Below, one piece after another: positions 9,642 to 17,584 of a DNA stretch of 37,169 bases. Source of the stretch: Campylobacterota bacterium (GTDB lineage: Bacteria; Campylobacterota; Campylobacteria; Campylobacterales; Sulfurimonadaceae). How positions within the stretch are numbered: the first letter of the stretch is position 1; every line of letters starts with the position of its first letter. The stretch is from contig JAUPLR010000120.1 of the NCBI GenBank assembly GCA_030836825.1, positions 1 through 37,169 on the forward strand, in the 5' to 3' direction. Position numbers and translations under genes: made by a program. The notes under the pieces were generated by a model. The model searched no databases. It saw nothing but the letters and a program-made list of their open reading frames with translations, and was not told where the DNA came from.

Positions 9642-10519
9642 GAAACGACTGGGCAGCAGTTTACCGAGGGCAAGAACTCATACTCGATGTATGCAAAGAT
9701 ATCGAACCACTCATATTTGCAGGTGGAACAGCAATACATCGCTGTGCGCTCTCCAAAGAACGGCGAGAATCTGAAGATATCGATTTTTTTGTTGATCATT
9801 TATGCGGCGCAACCGAATCCAGCCGATATGCAATGGAAATGAGAAAAGCATTCACGGCACATTCGCAAATCAACGTGATCAATTATGATTTTCGACCCGA
9901 AGAAAAATCCCATCGATTCGCTTGTATCGTTGAAGGAAGCGATGAAGTTATCAAAGTGGAACTGCTTGATTTTACGGGTGGACGCTTTTGCGATGAATCT
10001 TTTGTAAATTCCTCTCTCTTTCCCCGAGTCGAAAACAGTTACAACCTCATATTGTATAAGCTTAAAGCCCTGAGTGATCGAACCGATACGATTAAAGACC
10101 TATATGATCTCTATTTTCTCTTTAGAGAGCATAAAACTCCTATTGATACACGCACGCTGTTTTTTGATTTGGATATGAAATTTAAAGCTGCCACGGGCTA
10201 TAGCTATGGTGCAGGAGAAATACTAAAAGCCCTAGAAGCAAAACATAGAAAGTGGGATATCATCTCTAAAAACGTATTTGATTCTAACGCCGATTTGATC
10301 TCTAATGCGATTTTTGATTTTCGGGATGAGCTGGTGAATGCGATTACAGACCCTTATATCGAACTAATTGATTTATCTCATGATCACTATATTAACACTA
10401 AAATGGAAGCCCTTGATTTTGATGCTACATTGGAAGAATATCTTGATGTAATCGAAGCCAATAGCTTTATTTCAGCACTGGTAAAAGAATTCTTTAAAAA
10501 CATAGATCATGGAAATTGA
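9638..10519 (+). CDS. Nucleotidyltransferase, AbiEii/AbiGii-type toxin
   Basis: 293 residues. The polymerase-beta-like nucleotidyltransferase fold is marked by AGGTAIHRCAL (residues 28-38), ESEDIDFFVD with the metal-binding Asp47-x-Asp49 pair, a third acidic strand VELLDF (107-112), and the AbiEii signature KLKALSDRTDTIKDLYDLYFLF (from residue 141; Lys141, Asp147, Lys153, Asp154). AbiEii-family toxins transfer nucleotides to RNA targets such as tRNA acceptor ends and halt growth or abort phage infection; the exact target here is unknown. All catalytic positions I can check are intact. The ATG lies within the partner's stop (ATGA), so expression is coupled. Confidence 0.82.
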   Translation: MRNDWAAVYRGQELILDVCKDIEPLIFAGGTAIHRCALSKERRESEDIDFFVDHLCGATESSRYAMEMRKAFTAHSQINVINYDFRPEEKSHRFACIVEGSDEVIKVELLDFTGGRFCDESFVNSSLFPRVENSYNLILYKLKALSDRTDTIKDLYDLYFLFREHKTPIDTRTLFFDLDMKFKAATGYSYGAGEILKALEAKHRKWDIISKNVFDSNADLISNAIFDFRDELVNAITDPYIELIDLSHDHYINTKMEALDFDATLEEYLDVIEANSFISALVKEFFKNIDHGN

Positions 10520-10682
10520 GGAATTTGAAGATTTTTATTTATGGGTGGGAAGGCTTTGAGTTTAAATTTTTAAAGTTGAGCAGCTATAAAACTTAGTAAG
10601 TAATGTTCACCAAGTGAATTCTTAAGCCAATTTAGTGTTTGATTTTAGTAAAGGAAAGTTCGATATGAAGGGAGTTTATAGA

Positions 10683-10759
10683 TGGTGCGCCCGAAGGAAT
10701 TCGAATCCCTGACCGCCGGTACCGCAAACCGGTGCTCTATCCAGCTGAGCTACGGACGC
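10683..10759 (-). tRNA. tRNA-Arg (anticodon GCG)
   Basis: Full cloverleaf on the minus strand, 77 bases with encoded CCA. Acceptor arms GCGTCCG/CGGGCGC pair with one G-U; D-stem GCTC/GAGC; anticodon stem CCGGT/ACCGG encloses the 7-base loop TTGCGGT, so the anticodon is GCG, reading CGC and CGU as arginine. Variable loop CGGTC, T-loop TTCGAAT. Most bacteria read these codons with an A34 (inosine) tRNA, so G34 is a mild departure. A TATAAT just upstream (10778-10783) is a likely promoter. Confidence 0.95.
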
Positions 10760-10777
10760 ACATTTAAAGAGAACGAA

Positions 10778-10783
10778 ATTATA
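10778..10783 (-). promoter_or_regulatory. -10 element for tRNA-Arg
   Basis: Perfect TATAAT on the minus strand, about 19 bases before the tRNA 5' end; transcription would start near 10770. No convincing -35. Confidence 0.45.
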
Positions 10784-10800
10784 CCTATAAAAGCTTATAA

Positions 10801-11310
10801 CTATCTGAGCTGATTGATTTTTAGGACGAATTCTACTTCCGGTTTTGAGAGACGCAGCTCTTTGGCTATCAGATCTACCTCCATCCCCTGATTGTATCGA
10901 CTGATGACTTTTTCATCGTCCATACCGCTGATCGAGGTAGGCAGCGAGAGATTACGTATCCGCTCTTCTAAATAGCGCAAACGATTTTCGGTTTTCTCTT
11001 TGTAGGCCGTAAATGTTCCCTCAATATGCTCTAATGCGTCCATTATCGGAATGGAGATTTCACTCATATCCTGATCAACCTTGGTACTCGTAATACGCTC
11101 TGCTTCAGGCAGTGACTCTTGCAGGGAGGTAATAATTTCTACCTCTTGGGTTACACGCTTGTCGAGTTTATACATCTCACGATGCAGCTCTTCTACGGCA
11201 TGCGCAATCGCACGCAGCTTCATGTTCACTTCATTCTCTTTGTTGACAGAGTAATAGATTAACCCTAAGATCATAACGGCAAGCGCGATGACAATCAATT
11301 CAACTCCCAT
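10801..11310 (-). CDS. Membrane-anchored coiled-coil protein, unknown function
   Basis: 169 residues. One N-terminal membrane helix (residues 2-20, VELIVIALAVMILGLIYYS) is followed by a long charged helical region with heptad-like spacing (about 25-125; RAIAHAVEELHREMYKLDKR, LEHIEGTFTAYKEKTENRLR), then a small C-terminal helical motif ISRYNQGMEVDLIAKELRLS with KPEVEFVLKI after it. That last part resembles the C-terminal helix-turn-helix-like end of DUF6115/SwrB-type proteins, which are linked to flagellar functions in Firmicutes; I regard this as a resemblance only. It follows the preceding gene with 2 bases between stop and start, making it the third gene of an mqnP-led operon. Confidence 0.65.
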   Translation of the reverse strand: MGVELIVIALAVMILGLIYYSVNKENEVNMKLRAIAHAVEELHREMYKLDKRVTQEVEIITSLQESLPEAERITSTKVDQDMSEISIPIMDALEHIEGTFTAYKEKTENRLRYLEERIRNLSLPTSISGMDDEKVISRYNQGMEVDLIAKELRLSKPEVEFVLKINQLR

Positions 11311-11312
11311 GT

Positions 11313-11828
11313 TTATCCATTTCCCTTCAACTTACGTATCTTTTTACGTTCTTTCCCCATCATATAAGAATCCCATTCTTTCTCATCAGCTGAATGAATT
11401 TGCGTTATTTTAGCCAGTGTTGGACTAAGCGCTTCAAAATACAGGGGGACTACTTTTTTATTTTGTATCGGCAATACGATACGACCATAATAACGTTCAC
11501 CTTCAGTCAATAAAGGCTCACTGATTTCAAAATGCTCAAAACCGATACGGCCAATCATCTCTTTATGTTTCAACGCACAGTGGCTTGGCGTGCTGTTCGT
11601 CATAACTTGCTCCAAACGATCAAGCTTGCGATAAAGTTCTACGATAAGATGCAGTACGACGGGGTCACTTTCGCTCGTCTCCCCCTTGGCTTTTGCCGCA
11701 CGCAGCCATTGCCCTATCGCATCGTCCTCTCCCAAGACTTCATATTCCCGCTCAAATTCACCGGCATTTGCCTGCGCTGCATCAAACTCGATTTCCAAAA
11801 TAGCTTCAACCAAATGCACTTCGTTCAC
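11313..11828 (-). CDS. Conserved-looking soluble protein, unknown function
   Basis: 171 residues starting at GTG, whose bases overlap the stop of the prenyltransferase gene as GTGA. I do not recognise the family. The N-terminal half is acidic and helical (EAILEIEFDAAQANAGEFER, VVLHLIVELYRKLDRLEQVM); the middle has beta-like strands (FEHFEISEPLLTEGERYYGR, IVLPIQNKKVVPLYFEALS) reminiscent in size of a PilZ-like barrel, but the RxxxR and DxSxxG signatures that would support PilZ are absent. The C-terminus is strongly basic (GKERKKIRKLKGNG). No signal peptide or membrane helix. Confidence 0.6.
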   Translation of the reverse strand: MNEVHLVEAILEIEFDAAQANAGEFEREYEVLGEDDAIGQWLRAAKAKGETSESDPVVLHLIVELYRKLDRLEQVMTNSTPSHCALKHKEMIGRIGFEHFEISEPLLTEGERYYGRIVLPIQNKKVVPLYFEALSPTLAKITQIHSADEKEWDSYMMGKERKKIRKLKGNG

Positions 11829-12685
11829 CCCACTACCTTATCTAAAATTATACAGCCAAAAAAAACAAACCCGAGATAGCCGTTCACCGTAAAAAAAGCA
11901 CGATCTATTTTTGTGAAATCCAAACGGACTAAGTAATGTTCATATCCCAGCATAAGAACCGAAAAGACAACGGCACAATAAGCCGCTATCCCCAAGCCGG
12001 CTTCGAGGACAAAGAGACTCCAAAAAAGAATCGTCAGCGCATGAAAAAAGAGGGATAGCCACAGAGTTACCACGCTCCCGTATTTCGAGGGAATCGAGTG
12101 CAGTCCACGATTGCGATCAAACTCCATATCTTGAAGAGAATACAGCAAATCAAACCCTGCCACCCAAAATACCACGCCAACCGAAAGGTAAATCGACCAT
12201 AAAGGTATCGTTGCGCTCACTGCAATGGCACCGGCGATTGGAGCAAGTCCCAGAGATACGCCTAAAACAATATGCGCCATAGAACTAAAACGTTTGAAAT
12301 AAGAATAACTCAACAGTACCATCAATACCGGTACACTCACATAAAATGCCAAATCATTGATGAGATACGACGTTCCCACAAAAACAAGGGCATTAACTGC
12401 GGTAAAGATGGCAATGGACGCCGCACTAAGCCGCCCATCCACACTAGGTCTTCCTGCCGTTCGCGGATTCATAACGTCATAGGTTCGGTCAACATAACGA
12501 TTGAACCCCATCGCCGCATTGCGCGCACCAATAGCAGCCAAACCTCCTAGCAGCAGCAGTTTAAAGCCGAACCACCCTTTTGATGCCACAATCATTGCGA
12601 TAAAGATAAAGGGAAGTGAAAAAACCGAATGTTGAAACATAACGAGTTCATTAAAATCACGGAGTCGTTTTGCAAGACGTTGCAC
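11825..12685 (-). CDS. mqnP: UbiA-family prenyltransferase, probably MqnP of the futalosine menaquinone pathway
   Basis: 286 residues, integral membrane protein with eight or so hydrophobic segments. The two Asp-rich prenyl-diphosphate/Mg motifs of the family are present: NRYVDRTYD (about residue 62) and the second, SLQDMEFDRNRG (about 184). PRTAGRPSVDGRLS follows the first motif as in 4-hydroxybenzoate-type prenyltransferases. Campylobacterota make menaquinone by the futalosine route and use a UbiA homologue, MqnP, for prenylation; assignment to that step is from lineage, not from the sequence alone. Start is GTG at 12685, with AAGGA 5 bases upstream. It leads a three-gene operon. Confidence 0.82.
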   Translation of the reverse strand: MQRLAKRLRDFNELVMFQHSVFSLPFIFIAMIVASKGWFGFKLLLLGGLAAIGARNAAMGFNRYVDRTYDVMNPRTAGRPSVDGRLSAASIAIFTAVNALVFVGTSYLINDLAFYVSVPVLMVLLSYSYFKRFSSMAHIVLGVSLGLAPIAGAIAVSATIPLWSIYLSVGVVFWVAGFDLLYSLQDMEFDRNRGLHSIPSKYGSVVTLWLSLFFHALTILFWSLFVLEAGLGIAAYCAVVFSVLMLGYEHYLVRLDFTKIDRAFFTVNGYLGFVFFGCIILDKVVG

Positions 12686-12719
12686 TGGCTTCCTTATTCA
12701 TTTTTTATTATTGGTTTTT

Positions 12720-12725
12720 ATTCTA
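12720..12725 (-). promoter_or_regulatory. -10 element for the mqnP operon
   Basis: TAGAAT on the minus strand; start of transcription near 12712 gives a leader of about 27 bases. No clear -35. Confidence 0.35.
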
Positions 12726-12800
12726 GCGTAAATTCTCTTTGTGGCTCCTCTTCCTGTGTCCTTCAGGGTACCTCACTAGAGGTTCTTGTGCCCTGTAGGG

Positions 12801-12806
12801 TATAAT
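12801..12806 (+). promoter_or_regulatory. -10 element directly upstream of miaA
   Basis: Perfect TATAAT only 7 bases before the ATG at 12814. If used, transcription starts at or next to that ATG, producing a leaderless message. It is preceded by an imperfect inverted repeat (CAGGGTAC near 12767 and GTGCCCTG near 12787). Confidence 0.45.
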
Positions 12807-12813
12807 GCCGCAC

Positions 12814-13707
12814 ATGAAACACTTAGCGATCATCGGTTCTACCGCTTCGGGAAAAAGCAATCTTGCCCTAAACTTAGCGCAATCGCATAATGCCGTGATC
12901 CTCTCTATCGATTCGCTTTCCATCTACACGGGCATTGATATTGCATCGGCTAAACCCTCAAAAGCCGAACTTAACCTCGTCAAACACTTTGGTATCGATG
13001 TTCTTCGCCCTGACGAAACCGCCAGTGTTTTTACGTTTATCGACGAATACCATCGCGCGTGCACCTATGCGCAAGCGCAGCATAAAAATCTGATCATCGT
13101 TGGCGGAAGCAGTTTTTATCTCAAAAGCATGCTCGAGGGGCTTTCCCCTATTCCAACCATCACCGATGCAGTTCGAGAAGAGGCATCGCATCTCTTGATG
13201 GATACGCGAGAGGCTCATCGTTTATTGACCGGCATTGATCCTGCAACCATGGCGAATATTACCGCCACCGACAGTTATCGCATTGAAAAAATGCTGCATC
13301 TGCATCTGGAAACCAAACTGCCCCCCTCCCAATGGTTTGCGATGCATCCTCCGCTGCCCATTATCAAAGAGTGCCCAATTCTTAACATCAATATTGAGCG
13401 TGCTACGCTACGGGAACGGATAAGCGTGCGAACACAGCTGATGTTAGGGGAGGGGTTGATTGACGAAGTGGCACTGTGCGAACAGCTTTATGGACGCAGT
13501 CCCAACAGCATGAAGGCGATTGGGATGATCGAAACACTGGATTATCTCGATGGAAAATACTCCAAAGAAGCATTGGTTCAACGCATCTCTACGCATACGG
13601 CACAACTTGCGAAACGCCAGTTAACGTTTAACACCCATCAATTCAACCTCACGGCTAATAAAAGCATTAATGAGCTCACTTCCATTGGGCAAGCGCTTTT
13701 ACAGTAG
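12814..13707 (+). CDS. miaA: tRNA dimethylallyltransferase
   Basis: Adds an isopentenyl group to A37 of tRNAs that read codons starting with U, improving decoding. 297 residues from ATG 12814. The P-loop AIIGSTASGKSNLAL is near the start, followed by SIDSLSIYTGIDIASAKPS (the DSxQxY-like substrate site), LIIVGGSSFYLKSMLEGLS, and the C-terminal SMKAIGMIETLDYLDG and QLAKRQLTFN, all family hallmarks. An in-frame ATG at 12805 exists, but it overlaps the -10 box, so I prefer 12814. The 3' end overlaps the convergent pflA by 9 bases. Confidence 0.93.
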   Translation: MKHLAIIGSTASGKSNLALNLAQSHNAVILSIDSLSIYTGIDIASAKPSKAELNLVKHFGIDVLRPDETASVFTFIDEYHRACTYAQAQHKNLIIVGGSSFYLKSMLEGLSPIPTITDAVREEASHLLMDTREAHRLLTGIDPATMANITATDSYRIEKMLHLHLETKLPPSQWFAMHPPLPIIKECPILNINIERATLRERISVRTQLMLGEGLIDEVALCEQLYGRSPNSMKAIGMIETLDYLDGKYSKEALVQRISTHTAQLAKRQLTFNTHQFNLTANKSINELTSIGQALLQ

Positions 13708-16056
13708 CCCCAATGCATCCTTCGCGAGTTTACCCCATGCCGATTTGGCATCTGCTTTGATGCTCGCACCAAACGCTGTTTTTGCCTCTACTGTTTTACC
13801 CAACTTCATTGCCACTGAGCCTATTAGATATTGCTGACGAGAACGCTGCTCGTTATTTAACTTACGAGGCGTTAAACTTTTAAGTGTCCCAAATGCATCA
13901 ACATTCTTATCTTGATTCATCAAGGATTGCGCCAATGCAAATTCGATAAAGGGTGATTGCGTATACGTTTTCGTCCGGTTTTGTAACGTCACGACGCGAT
14001 TAGCATAGTTTTGAACCAGCAGATCATCTTTTCGTTTCAAGCCGACACTTACCATTTGGGTGTAACGTTCAATGTCTTTAAAATCGGTACCAAATGCGCT
14101 CTCACACCCTTTGATGTATTCAATCATGCGAACATCGTCGCCCATGCGTTGCGCGGTATCAAATAAAGTTCGATAGACATCATTGAGCTGGGGATTTTTT
14201 TGCGCTTCCAACAGTGTCACAGCTTCTTTGCCACAGCGCAACGCTTCTTTGTATTCACCCAACTCAAAATAAACTTTTGTCATACGCGTAAGCCACAGTT
14301 GTCGCTCTGCAATCGTAGCGGCTTTGAGATGCGGTGTGGCAATCTTTTTGGCGACCGGAAAATTACCCATTCTAAGGGCACATTCAAACGTTAATCCGTC
14401 CCATTGCGGCTCTAGCTTGACACGATACATTTTGTGCAACATCATCGCTTCAGAGCATTGCAAGGCTTCCAATTTCTTTTTGGTTAACCCGATCGCACTT
14501 TTAGCGATAATCCCGCTTGCATCGGCAAACTCTTTACTGCTGAGTCGATACAAATCGCTCTCTATGTCCAAAACTTCTTGGTATCTCCCTTCTTTGAACA
14601 AAAGCTGCGCTTTTTTATACAATGCCTTTTGCCCCACGGGACCATTTCCGTAGCGATCAATCAAATCATTGTATTTTTTTATGCCGGTGTCCCCTTTTGG
14701 TTCTGTTTTTTCAAAAAACAGTCCATCTTTTGCGCGCTTGACCTCTTCAACTCCTGCCCCATAGGGGTATATTTTAAGATATTCATCAAAACGCTTTAAG
14801 GCTTTGTCTTTTTCCCCTGCAGACGCATACAATAATCCAAGGTTTTTAAGCAATTGTTGATGGTCATCTGATTTTTTTAGGCTCTTATTCATCAAACTCA
14901 GGGTAATTTGCGCTGCTGTTTTTGGGTCTTTATTCTCTGCATAGGTATTAATCATTACCACCGATTGCTCGTACATTTTTGAATAATAATCGGGATTCGC
15001 CCGTATTATTTTCTCTATGTACTCTTTTGCCTCTTTCAAATGTCCAAACGCAATCTTCATATTCGCAAGCTTAAAAGCGGCGGCTGATGCTAGATCAACG
15101 TCTTTTGTCTTCTGAAGTACCATTTTGTAATAAGCTGCCGCAGGCTTTGGTTTTCCCGATGCTTCTAATTGCTGTGCTTTTAAGAACATCCCCTTGGTCG
15201 CAAACGGACTCTCCTCATGCTCAGAGAAAAGACGATTAAAAAAATAATCCGAATCGGCACCTTGTCCCATTTTTGCATAAGACTCTCCGGTATACGCGAG
15301 AACTTCTGCAATTCCGGAATCGCTTGAATATTGGCGTATAAATTGTTTTGATAACAACAAGAGTTGCTCGTTGTCCCCCAGAAAATGCAATGCGCGTATT
15401 TGGTATAAAAACAGTTCATTTTTAAAAATTGTGTTCGGATACTTTTCCACTATTTTTTTTGCCAAAGACAATGTTTTTGCATAATCTTCGTTTTTATAGG
15501 CTTTTTTTAATTCCATATAATCCGTAACGTCCTGCACGCGCTTCATCGCGATAGGATTGCCTTTTAAATCCAATCCGCCTACGTAGGGATGCGTTTCTTT
15601 TGCGCTTCGTATGGGAAGATTCAGGGCATTTGGATTTTCATTTTTCCCTTGAATCATTGGAATTTTTCCACTGTAACCTATCACGCTCCAATGTTTTGTT
15701 GGCTTTTCATTGGAAACGTACGTTTGCGGATCTTTACGTAAATCAAAGCCATCTGAATACAGCGCTATTTTTGTTTTGGGTGTGACGACTATGGTATAGC
15801 CCGAACTTGTTTTTTGATAGTGAACCGTAAAATGGGTATTGTTTATAGGAGGAAAAGAGGAAGAAGATGCTTTTGGAATGGGGCATTCGATACGTGTTAT
15901 TTCATCAAAATCATTACGCTTTGGTTGACAGACAAAGGAGCTTGCATCCCTTATGTGCAGTACGCTATAAGGCTTGTTCTCCTCCTTGCCGCTTTGAATC
16001 GAAAGATCCAAGGCAGACAAAGGAAGCCACAGGGAAAGTAGTAACCAGTGCTTCAA
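13699..16056 (-). CDS. pflA: PflA-like flagellar motor protein (periplasmic TPR protein)
   Basis: 785 residues, close to Campylobacter PflA. The N-terminal signal peptide is short (MKHWLLLSLWLPLSALDL); a beta-rich part to about residue 160 is followed by many TPR-like helical pairs (for example KAYKNEDYAKTLSLAKKIVE, LGLLYASAGEKDKALKRFDE, VYFELGEYKEALRCGKEAVT), suiting a scaffold. PflA forms part of the periplasmic ring around the enlarged motor of Campylobacterota and is needed for rotation. The gene follows nuoN by 22 bases on the same strand; pflA also follows nuoN in Campylobacter jejuni and Helicobacter pylori, which strengthens the call. Start is TTG at 16056 behind a strong GGGGGAAG. 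Co-transcription with complex I is likely from spacing. Confidence 0.9.
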   Translation of the reverse strand: MKHWLLLSLWLPLSALDLSIQSGKEENKPYSVLHIRDASSFVCQPKRNDFDEITRIECPIPKASSSSFPPINNTHFTVHYQKTSSGYTIVVTPKTKIALYSDGFDLRKDPQTYVSNEKPTKHWSVIGYSGKIPMIQGKNENPNALNLPIRSAKETHPYVGGLDLKGNPIAMKRVQDVTDYMELKKAYKNEDYAKTLSLAKKIVEKYPNTIFKNELFLYQIRALHFLGDNEQLLLLSKQFIRQYSSDSGIAEVLAYTGESYAKMGQGADSDYFFNRLFSEHEESPFATKGMFLKAQQLEASGKPKPAAAYYKMVLQKTKDVDLASAAAFKLANMKIAFGHLKEAKEYIEKIIRANPDYYSKMYEQSVVMINTYAENKDPKTAAQITLSLMNKSLKKSDDHQQLLKNLGLLYASAGEKDKALKRFDEYLKIYPYGAGVEEVKRAKDGLFFEKTEPKGDTGIKKYNDLIDRYGNGPVGQKALYKKAQLLFKEGRYQEVLDIESDLYRLSSKEFADASGIIAKSAIGLTKKKLEALQCSEAMMLHKMYRVKLEPQWDGLTFECALRMGNFPVAKKIATPHLKAATIAERQLWLTRMTKVYFELGEYKEALRCGKEAVTLLEAQKNPQLNDVYRTLFDTAQRMGDDVRMIEYIKGCESAFGTDFKDIERYTQMVSVGLKRKDDLLVQNYANRVVTLQNRTKTYTQSPFIEFALAQSLMNQDKNVDAFGTLKSLTPRKLNNEQRSRQQYLIGSVAMKLGKTVEAKTAFGASIKADAKSAWGKLAKDALGLL

Positions 16057-16078
16057 GCTTCCCCCTGCTGTTTTAAAC

Positions 16079-17584
16079 TTAGTAACCGCTATTATACACG
16101 AATAATGTAATCACATTTAACAGAGGATTAACGGCAACTACTGCGAAAATAGTTCCAATTGCAGCAATTCCTACAATCGTTTTTAAGGAAAGAGACGCAT
16201 TGGTCAAATAATGTTTTTCATATCCTACAATCGGTTCTTTCATGAACATATACACGATCAATTTAAGGTAGTAATACGCTGCAAGCGCTGAGTTTAATGC
16301 CATAATGAGTGCAAGTACCGTATACCCGCCACTTACAGCAGAGGCGATAACGTATATCTTACCCCAAAACAGTCCAAAAGGCGGTATACCTGCAAGGGAA
16401 AGCATAAACAGTCCCATCATAATCGCGGCCATCGGCATCGTTTTAATCAATCCGGAGAATTTCTCAAACGCATGATCTGAGCTTTGTCCTGGTAGAAGAT
16501 TCTTCTGTCGGCTCACCCACAACATGGTAAACGCACCAAGATTCGTAAAGCCAAACAATGCCCAATACAAGAAAAGAGCCGTATTGGACTGCGTAGTGCC
16601 AATCAAAATTGCCGCCATAACAAAACCGGCATGCGAAATGGAACTGTATGCCAACATACGCTTAACGTCTGTCTGTACCATCGCCCAGATGTTGGATGCC
16701 GTCATTGTAACTACCACGGCTACGTACAAAATCACCTGTAGCCATACAACGCCACTGTGAACTAAAAATTCAAACAAACGCATAGCAACGATGAATCCTG
16801 CGATCTTAGGCACAATGGACATGTATCCAGCCAATGCCGCCGTAGATCCCTCATAAACATCCGGTGTCCACGTGTGAAAAGGGACCATCGAGAGTTTAAA
16901 GCCAAAGGCCGCAAGAAGAAAAGAGACCGCTACAAGGACATAACCAATATCCGCATAACGATCCGCGGCCAATACGGAGGCAATCTGATTGATTTCAATC
17001 GCGCCGGTAATCGCATACAAAATCATAGAACCAAAGGCGAAAAAACCAGCCGCCAATGCGCCCATAGTGAAATACTTGACCGCCGCTTCAAATGATTTTG
17101 ATCGGTTATGCAAGGCAATCAAAGCATACAAGGCTAAGGAAGCGGTTTCAAGTCCCACAAAAATCATGATTAAATTGTCCGTAGCAACCATAAATTGAAA
17201 ACCGGCAATCATAAACAAGAAAAGGGCAAAATATTCCGGATAATTATACTCATGAAAACGTTTAGACGTTAATGCCAAGGGGATGAACAGCATTGATCCC
17301 GCAACAATGATTATCTGACCCATAATGGCAAGACCATCCATGAGAATCATGTCAAACATACCCAATACAGGACCATTCTTCAAGAATGTGTTTCCAAAAT
17401 CGATAACAACCCCTAAGTCAAGCAATAAAAAGAGCAAACTGACCATAACGTAGAGAGACTTGTGCAGCCCTTCTTTGAGCATATCGATACAAAGAATACT
17501 CAATGCGCCCACGATTGCTATAAGCATCGGCGCAAGCGTAGCAATGTTCAGTGACGCTAGAGAAACATTTATTGGCTCTAACAT
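16079..17584 (-). CDS. nuoN: NADH-quinone oxidoreductase-type subunit N
   Basis: 501 residues, about 14 membrane helices, an antiporter-like proton-pumping subunit of complex I. The conserved Glu on transmembrane helix 5 is in FVGLETASLALYAL; MVPFHTWTPDVYEGSTA and AYSSISHAGFVMAA carry the lysine/histidine-rich channel regions, and LAGIPPFGLFWGKIYV the later discontinuous helix. The ATG overlaps the nuoM stop by one base (TAATG). Last nuo gene; pflA follows. Confidence 0.96.
   Translation of the reverse strand: MLEPINVSLASLNIATLAPMLIAIVGALSILCIDMLKEGLHKSLYVMVSLLFLLLDLGVVIDFGNTFLKNGPVLGMFDMILMDGLAIMGQIIIVAGSMLFIPLALTSKRFHEYNYPEYFALFLFMIAGFQFMVATDNLIMIFVGLETASLALYALIALHNRSKSFEAAVKYFTMGALAAGFFAFGSMILYAITGAIEINQIASVLAADRYADIGYVLVAVSFLLAAFGFKLSMVPFHTWTPDVYEGSTAALAGYMSIVPKIAGFIVAMRLFEFLVHSGVVWLQVILYVAVVVTMTASNIWAMVQTDVKRMLAYSSISHAGFVMAAILIGTTQSNTALFLYWALFGFTNLGAFTMLWVSRQKNLLPGQSSDHAFEKFSGLIKTMPMAAIMMGLFMLSLAGIPPFGLFWGKIYVIASAVSGGYTVLALIMALNSALAAYYYLKLIVYMFMKEPIVGYEKHYLTNASLSLKTIVGIAAIGTIFAVVAVNPLLNVITLFVYNSGY

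Noticed and set aside
10605-10619. Terminator after the AbiEii toxin gene
   Set aside because: Only a 5-base stem (TTCAC/GTGAA) with no T-run.
10683-10710. Integration (att) site in the tRNA-Arg 3' end
   Set aside because: I found no second copy of this sequence near 7700 or elsewhere in the window, and no integrase gene.
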